64,000 nucleotides of DNA from Adiantum capillus-veneris (Eukaryota; Streptophyta; Polypodiopsida; Polypodiales; Pteridaceae), in assembly GCA_014529385.2 (NCBI GenBank), contig CM043966.1, positions 86,460,087 through 86,524,086 on the forward strand, read 5' to 3'. Positions 57,016 to 64,000 of this stretch are shown one piece after another. The first letter of the stretch is position 1, and every line of letters begins with the position of its first letter. A model generated the notes under the pieces. The model was not told the DNA's origin and did no database searches. It saw only the letters and a program-made list of their open reading frames with translations. A program made the translations under genes and the position numbers.

Positions 57016-58689
57016 TGCTTCGGTGATGACTGGCCACCACTGTTCCTAGTATAATTTTGTTACTCTTGTATATAAAATAAAAGATATGTTGGATTTGGAC
57101 TTACAATTGGATTTGGAACCGGAATCGGTATAGGATGATTTTTTGTCGCGACAATGTTTATGAAATTGGACTTGAGATCTATGAAAATTGATTCATTAAA
57201 CAATGAGTGTGACCAATGATATCTTGATTCATCAGGATATGACATATACTGCTTATTCTCATGGTATGAGACACTAGAATAGGCAATATGTGGATGACAA
57301 CATGCATAAGAAATGTTGCTTAGTTCTATGATTTTTTAAACTATATGATATTTTTGATACAGAATAACACTGTTTTTTACAATATTGGTTTGCAGATTCT
57401 TAAATTTGCAAGAAACTGAGGACAGTTTCTTTCTAATAGTGAGGTATATTATGAAAATGTAAAATGATTTATTTATTGTAGGTGACAGGTGAAAAAAGCT
57501 AAAGAATATGCAAAAGGACATCACATTTATGTATATTTTATTATTCACGTGCTCTTTATGAGCTATGGCCATTTATGTCTGACCGAGTATGTACTCACTT
57601 TGAGCATTCAAGAAATATATAAATAAATATGTGCAAGAGGAAAATGCTCACTCTTGCATGGGGGGAGATTGCACCCAGTGTCTATGTTGAGTCTTCTCTC
57701 CTCTCCTCTCCTCTCTCTCGCCGTGCCGGTGTAGCACTCCGCTCCAAGAGGTGCATCTGCACGTATTTTCTCTCTTTCTCTCGCCCTTTTCTTGTCTCGT
57801 GATAGAATCGCTATGGATTCTATGCATACGTGATTATGCAAGTACGTGAATCTGTTGATTTTATGGTTGATTGTGTGCTATTTGTATATTTTGCAGTGCC
57901 TTTCATGCTCCCATTTGTAGCATGAACGTTCATCCACATATATTAGGGCTCCATGAGCGTTTGTTCCCTTTAGGAAAATTTTTGTGTATTTTGGTGTGTT
58001 CAAGGATTTTTGGGAGGTGCTACCCCCCATAGGCTGAAAGCAAGGGATGGTGGTACAAAAAAAGGACCAATTTTTTTTCCACCTTATTAGTACCACTAAA
58101 AAAGTGGGGACTGGTAAAATTTTTGTAGTTTGTGTCAAAACTTGTCCGACATTCTATTTTGATGTTCCTGTTTTAAAGATGTATCCAATGATATATAATA
58201 TGATAACTAATTTCTTTTATGACTTGGATAAATCGCATTGCAAAGATTTGTCAAAGTACCATCAAAAGGTACTGTCAAGGACAACCAATTTTGTACCACA
58301 ATCCCTTGCTTTGAGCCCATAGTCTCTTGCTCTTGCAAGCCTCCTAGTTGCTGGTTAGCCATCCCGTGATATGATTTGTCAGAAGAGGTGTCAGTATCAC
58401 TGCCCTCTCCTATGATTGGAGTTGAGGGATCTATCTTGGCTTGATTTACACTCTCCTCTATTGATACTAGACTCCCTTGGTCTGTTGTTACTCTACCTTC
58501 TCTTAGAAGATGCCTGATCGATCTCAAATACATGAAAAAAGACATACACACTCTTGCAAATTCCCAACCTCTTACTTGTGAGATCAGCTAGCTCCCTATG
58601 CAGCGTTTTCTCTTGGTAACCTAGATACATGTATACACAAAATCAAGCACTTTTCCTCTTGGCCTTTTGAGTGATTAGTCCAAATTTCT
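57016..58689. other. Unassigned stretch
   Basis: A/T-rich DNA with scattered short open frames on both strands. None has a recognisable motif. A short CT-rich block with a CTCTCC run lies near 57695-57725. Confidence 0.3.
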
Positions 58690-59991
58690 CTTCGGAATCT
58701 ATGCTGGCATTTCCTCCTTGTTGTAGCCAGCACTTTTGATGTGATCGATGCAATATATGTCTGCTAATAATCTATTGCAAATAGTGAACATACTTGTGCA
58801 TACTTCAGTTTCTCTTTGAGCTTGAGTTTGCTACACATTGTGCTAGTACTTACATTGCAAGGGGATGTAAGGTTGAGTAATTCTCTCCACCATTCATCAT
58901 CCACCACTTCCATGTAGGTTGCTCTTTTGCCATTGATGGTACAAAATCATTTGCAAAAGGACCTTATTTTAATCTAAATGCACTCATTTCTTTGATATAA
59001 TCAATTTGGTCATGAACATTGGAGTAGAATATGTTGACCACCTTTGTATTGGACATCAGATCTAAATTCCAATACTCCAGATCGAGCATGTAAGCCACAC
59101 TATGGAGTGGACTATGAGTGCTCTTCCATCTTGCATGAAAATACTTGGCCATAATTCTTCGTTATTTGACAAACAATGGTATTCGCCACTCCTTTTCTAC
59201 TACACACTCTTTTAGCTCCTCAAGACTTTCAACACTCTGTTGGACTGACCACCATGTCATCCACACTTTGCCCTTACTTGGCGCCTTCTGAACAAGGTTG
59301 CAAATCACAAACATAACGGGCATCATTACATGGTATGCATCCCACTCTTTGTATTTAAGAGGACATTGCATATTGTGTGATACGAATGAGTTGAAAGTCC
59401 TGGGCCAAAATCATCAATTTTCTTCCAAGCAGCCTTCCAATGATTGTTGTCTACCATGACCAAAGCACTTCCAATGAAAAAAATTGCTTTGGCAAGTGCA
59501 GTTTGTGCTTCTTCTAGAGACTGCATCCGAAAACTTTGATGCAATGATTTTTGATGAATTTGCCCAAGTCCACTTTCATTGTGATGCTTAAAAGGAATGC
59601 TACTTGAAATTTTTTCTTCCTGTGCAAGTTGTTCTGCAAGGTTAGTTGGTGTCACCACAAGCTAAGCAGAGTTAATATTTGGCTCTGACTGCTCTTGACT
59701 TGCATCCATAACAGAGCAATGTATCCACTGTCTCTTGCCACCCTTTTTGGTGAGGTCTTCTCTCAAATGCTTTGTAATTGCAGGTGACTGAGGATGTTCA
59801 CATTTCTTACAATTCTTTTTAATGCTACCCAAAAAACTAGTCCCTAATACGTGATGCACCGCCTGACTTTGCTGTGAAGCAAAATTTACATTGCCACTCC
59901 ATATATCAACTGCATATGTTGTGAGCATAATCCCACTCTTTGCCATGGGTTTTTTTATTCTTTGCCTTCTTCGTACCACTTGTGCCGACAA
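58690..59991 (-). pseudogene. hAT-type transposase relic with DUF659-like part, central core deleted
   Basis: On the minus strand from 59991: NCKKCEHPQSPAITKHL with later H and C residues looks like a BED-type zinc finger. Next, AKAIFFIGSALVMVDNNHW and FGPGLSTHSYHTICNVLLN fit the start of a DUF659 region. The frame then breaks near 59340, and the rest corresponds to the C-terminal part: LEELKECVVEKEWRIPLFVK, KYFHARWKSTHSPLHSVAYM and LDLEYWN. The LHSVAYMLDLEY part matches the hAT motif LHxAAYxLNPxY. Further on, ATYMEVVDDEWWRELL resembles the hAT C-terminal EWW motif. The catalytic middle is missing. Family assignment rests on these motifs only. Confidence 0.55.
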
Positions 59992-60672
59992 TTTTCTCCA
60001 TTGCTTTCAATTTAAAAGTGAAGGCATAAGAGCTAGATGTTCAGTTTTTATAACACTTTTCTTCTTTTCAGTATATTAGAAAACTAATCACTAAGAAATT
60101 AATAAAATATGCCCAACATGAGATTTGCAATGCACTCTTTGATTTGCAAATAATAAGATACATCTATTTTCAAATGCTACCAAATAATAATCAACTTCTA
60201 CGTTGAAACGATGTCAATTATTTGCAAAAAACACACAAAAGCAATAATATCTATGATTGGTCATATCATGCACTCGGGATCTTTCATAATACACAACACA
60301 CTCCCTATATAAACCAATGCATGAAACAACGCAAAGAAATTTTCAATACAATCCCACAATTGAGGACTACTTGTACCTAGTCAAGGATTGTAGCCCCCTT
60401 TATGCATCCAATTCAATATATAAAAGCTATTTTCTCCCAATTAAGGATTATAGCTCATATATCATGCAATGACAATGTATACCAACTTTAATCTATGATG
60501 GTAAAAATGCAAGAGTTCAACGATCCTTATATACATAGTACACTAGTACAGGGCATCGATCCTTGCCTATCGAGTCATCATTTACATATGCCCATCTTCT
60601 AAAACCAACTTCAACTCTCATATGGACCAATGGATTTGTCACAATGGGAGAGTTCAAAGGCTCCATTTCCAT

Positions 60673-60675
<3 letters not shown>

Positions 60676-60746
<71 letters not shown>
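60676..60746. repeat. (CT)n microsatellite
   Basis: A pure CT tract of about 70 bases. From 59992 to 60675 no gene is supported. Confidence 0.95.
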
Positions 60747-60748
<2 letters not shown>

Positions 60749-61900
60749 ATTAGTCCAAATTTCTCTCCGGAATTTTTACAAAAATTTTGAAACCTAGGTT
60801 AAGAATTTGACAAATCAAAGCCTAATCTTTATGGCAGGTCTTTGAGAGTGATGTTGGAGTTTGTTTGGTTCAATCAAGGTATTTTTGGAACCCTAGAAAG
60901 ATGGCCTACAGGTTGGTAGGGATCAATTCCCAAACTGGGTTAGATGGTAGCTAATGCAATAGCTAACACGTGGAATGTTTGAGCTTGGTCATTTCCTGTT
61001 GGATGGTCTTTACCTGGTGAGTCTTTTGACACCCTGTATGAAGTGTTTTGACACTTTTTGATACCTTCTGGGTCAATTTTCAGAAGTTATCCTTGGACAT
61101 TCAGTTTCAGGGTGATTATAGGGGCTTTTACTAGTCCAGAGTCAAGGAAGGTATATTTGGGATCCTTGCACTACTAGGAATCAAATGCCACCAACTGGGT
61201 TCCAATCAAGCACAGATGATAACTACCATGGTAGCTAGTTTTTGTGTGATTGAAACTTTTGACACTTCTTATAGCTTTCCAATCACTTCTATGGTATTTT
61301 GCACCTATGAGTCACTTGCAATTTTGAATTTTGACCTGTCAAAAGTCAAGTTAACTCCTTGATCCTAGTCACTTAAGCAATTGTGGTTGGTTTTATCCAT
61401 TTTTGAACATTTTTGATTGGTGGAAAGTGGATTTGGCAAGTATGGATTTTGTGGGTCCTGCTGGTGTCCCTTAGCTATGAAAAAGATACAGGTGGTAGCA
61501 ACCACGGTAGCTACCAATGGGGTCTAATTTCAAGCTAGCCACTTTCTTTTGTTCCCTTATCTCTAGAGCTTCCCAATGACACCCTATATGACTCAAAATG
61601 ACCACTTACTGCAAAATCTACTCTAACTCACAACTGATGTCTCAAACAAAAGCCAAACTTTTCAGATATTTTTTCTCCTAGAATGTATGCAAGTGCACAA
61701 GCAAGAATTTCTCAAATCACACACTCCGTTCACAGGTTATGCACATTTTCTTGCATGTTCAATCATTTTTACCGTCAAAAGTTGCAATATGGCACCCAAA
61801 AAAAACTCTGGCTCATCCAAGCAACACCAAAATGTAATGTTAACCTAACTGCTACTCCGACACCTAATCTAAACAACAATATAACAAATTATGAAACAAA
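60747..61900. other. Unassigned stretch with recurring GGTAGCTA motifs
   Basis: Motifs such as GATGGTAGCTAATGC, CTACCATGGTAGCTAG and GGTAGCAACCACGGTAGC recur near 60945, 61230 and 61490, each close to TTTTGACACTT-like text. This resembles the motif style of a degenerate repeat or LTR leader, but I cannot assign it. A 133-codon frame at 61683-62084 has no recognisable domain. Confidence 0.35.
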
Positions 61901-61989
61901 TCAAAGTAGACACATCTATTATCATATTCTCTTCTCTTTTCTCCATAGTGTATGGAGATACACCGATATCGAACTCTTCTTCGTCTTCG

Positions 61990-62640
61990 TTGTGACAATC
62001 ATACAACCAGATTGGCACTTCCTCCTCGTTGTAGCCGGAACTTTCAATGTGATGCAATATATGTCTGCTAATAATCTGTTGTGAATAGTGCTATAAACAT
62101 ACTTGTACATATTCAGTTTCTCTCTAAACTTGAGTTTGCTACACACTTTGCTAGTACATTCATTGCAAGGGGACGTAATGTTAGTAATTATCTCCACCAT
62201 TCATCATCCACCACTTCCATGAAGGTTGCTCTTTTGCCATTGATTGAACAAAATCATTCACAAAAAGACCTTCTTTTAATCTAAATGCATTAATTCTTTG
62301 ATACAATCAATTTGGTTATGAACATTGGAGTACAATATGTTGACCACATGATAGAAATTGCTGGCCACCTCTATATTGGACATCAGATCTATATTCCACT
62401 ACTCCAGATCGAGCATGTAAGCCACACTATGGAGCGGACTATGAGTACTCTTCCATCTTGCATGAAAATACTTGGCTAGAATTCTTCGTTGTTTGACAAA
62501 GAACGGTAGTCGCCACTCCTTCTCTACTACACACTCTTTCAGCTCCTCAAGATTTTCAGCACTCTGTTGGATTGACCACCATGTCACATCCACACTTTGC
62601 CCATATTTGGTGCCTTCTAAACAACGTTGGAGAGGGCGAA
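61990..62640 (-). pseudogene. Second copy of the hAT transposase C-terminal fragment
   Basis: This segment matches about 58690-59290 in the same orientation, with substitutions and small gaps. It reads VTWWSIQQSAENLEELKECV, VEKEWRLPFFVKQRRILAKY and THSPLHSVAYMLDLE before a stop. Sequence similarity to the first copy ends abruptly at about 62630, where the first copy runs on. One extra piece, ASNFYHVVNI-like, is inserted near 62345. Confidence 0.55.
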
Positions 62641-63289
62641 TGGGGGCACACGCCTGGCATAAACACAAGGGCCTCTCTATAGCTCAGGGTATCCACAAAA
62701 CCCCTATCCTCTCGGAAAACACCTTAAAAAAAACACTTCTCACTAGAAGACCACCGCCTGCTCAATTCTTATAGCTCACACACTCCACAAATCTGCCACA
62801 CTACACACACCTCCTGCCACGGTCTGTCTCCACCCTTACACACGCACACAGCCGCTCAATCTCACTCTCTCACCCAAAACATCGTCGGTTCGGGCGGGCA
62901 CACATGTCGGCACTGCCGGCAACGAGGGGAAATATGAAAGCAGGGGAAAGAGAAGGGGGGAAGGGGAAACAACAGCAAGATGGGGCAATAGTGGCTTGAG
63001 TTCATTTCAAAAGGCATGTACACAGGCTTGCACTACCATCACTATGGCCATTTTGAAGAAAAAGTTACAAAGGGGTTAGCTTGTCAGAGAACTCCACTTT
63101 GCAGGCTTCAAACGGCACAAAAAAAGCCCCTGATTTGATTAAAATTTGACTTTTATAGGGGGGGCCTTCAATTTTGGAAATTACACTTCAATTGGTCCAT
63201 CTCATACCCTGATCTGGCATCTTTAGGAAGGGGGAAACCGCTTTACTTTTTTCCTCTGCCCTCTCTTTTTCTCTTTGCACTTGGGGGGG
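62641..63289. other. Unassigned stretch
   Basis: C-rich DNA with CACACA blocks near 62775-62860. No motif supports any of the short frames. Confidence 0.3.
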
Positions 63290-63313
63290 GGCAATAGTGA
63301 TGTTGCTATTGCC
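63290..63313. repeat. Palindrome I with GGCAATAG arms
   Basis: GGCAATAG at 63290 pairs with CTATTGCC ending at 63313. The central TGATGTTG could pair further only with G-U pairs in RNA. It is related to the perfect palindrome at 63753. Confidence 0.8.
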
Positions 63314-63752
63314 CCATGCACTTTTTATTTTTTTATTCTTTTCTTTTCTATTTTTTACCTTTGGAAGGCCACCCTTTGCGCTGCTTCTTTGGCCTAGCTT
63401 TGACCCTCTTTATCCAACTCCCTCCAGCCTTCTCTCTCTCCTTTTTATCCCTTTGATAAGGCGCCCGTCGGTCAGCTCCCCCTTGCTTTCACTTTTGTTT
63501 GGCCGGCCTCGAAATGGCTCCCTTGCACTTGGTTTGGTCTTCAAACTACCCTTGCCTTTGCTTTGCACATCTAGCAGTCTCGGACTCTCTCCCCCTCTTT
63601 CTTTCCCTCTCTTATCTCCATGGGACATGCAAGGCTTGGGAGCCTTCGGACCCGTCTTCTCCTTGATGTGCTCGGCCTCCGGATTTCCTCCTCTCTTACA
63701 TTTTCCACTATATGCTCCCACTGTGGGACTGCCCCCTATCTAATACCAGGGA

Positions 63753-63776
63753 GGCATTAGCGATATCGCTAATGCC
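63753..63776. repeat. Palindrome II, 24 bp, perfect
   Basis: GGCATTAGCGAT followed at once by its exact reverse complement ATCGCTAATGCC. It differs from palindrome I at matching places in both arms. DNA between the two palindromes is CT-rich, and the 148-codon frame there (63297-63743) is of doubtful coding nature. Confidence 0.9.
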
Positions 63777-64000
63777 CCCTTATTGCACACCTAGTCTCGA
63801 AAGGTTTTGAGCCCAACTGGGCCACAGGATGCCACCCCTAACGGGGCCCGCCATGTCATCGACACTACCAACCACCGGCTGTCGCCTCGGTAGCGGCGCA
63901 CCACCGATGCCACAAGATAAAGCCGCCATGACCTGCCCTGCAGGGCCACGCGCCAACTCAAACAGCGCCCGAACTGTGTACGCCATAGCCGGCATGAGAG
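63777..64000. other. GC-rich unassigned end of window
   Basis: More GC-rich than the rest. A 71-codon minus-strand frame (63995-63780) has no recognisable domain and may be part of something beyond the window. Confidence 0.25.

Noticed and set aside
63297-63743. 148-codon Pro/Leu/Ser-rich frame
   Set aside because: The region is CT-rich, which gives long open frames by chance. The opposite strand is also open. No domain.

Overview
The window looks like intergenic DNA from a large, repeat-rich land-plant genome. The evidence is LTR retrotransposons of plant Ty1/copia type with an initiator-tRNA-Met primer site (TGGTATCAGAGC), chromodomain Ty3/gypsy sequence, a hAT-type transposase relic, and long (GA)n, (GT)n and GATA microsatellites. 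The sequence does not identify the species. I find no intact host gene, rRNA, tRNA or CRISPR array.

The central 37 kb (about 5.7 to 42.9 kb) is one old Ty3/gypsy element on the + strand (element F), split by three later insertions whose 5-bp target duplications are still visible. Copia element A (6700-18305, minus, TSD GATAT) sits in the RT gene. Copia element G (18730-23593, minus, TSD CCATG) sits further down in the RT/RNase H connection. Gypsy element H (24734-41996, plus, TSD GTGAG) sits in the integrase. Two of these were hit again: A carries the gag-only LTR element E (10426-16793, minus) and H carries copia element D (29172-33898, plus, TSD TCCAC). Removing the insertions makes F read across the junctions as a gypsy RT-RNase H-integrase-chromodomain polyprotein.

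Just downstream, a truncated copia element C (43.3-51.6 kb, minus, same family as G) is split by copia element B (44682-50215, plus, TSD AAAAC). B is the most complete element in the window and belongs to the same family as A. All pol genes here carry stops, frameshifts or deletions, so each is called a pseudogene. The exception is the long uninterrupted ORF of E, which encodes a gag-like protein with a large hydrophobic C-terminal extension and no polymerase.

The left flank (1 to 5.7 kb) holds low-complexity DNA between two diverged inverted arms, a tandem 157-bp duplication, GATA and GA microsatellites, and an array of near-perfect hairpins (3.0-3.6 kb). The right flank (51.6-64 kb) holds several small repeats: an inverted repeat, a 70-bp tandem duplication, a MITE-like element, a degenerate minisatellite, two copies of a hAT-transposase fragment and two related short palindromes. 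Otherwise it has nothing I can assign.

The points most worth following up are a hairpin in the leader of copia elements A, B and D with compensatory base changes, the gag-only element E with its extra ORFs, a second retropepsin-like domain downstream of the integrase in H, and the hairpin arrays at 3 kb and 39.9 kb.
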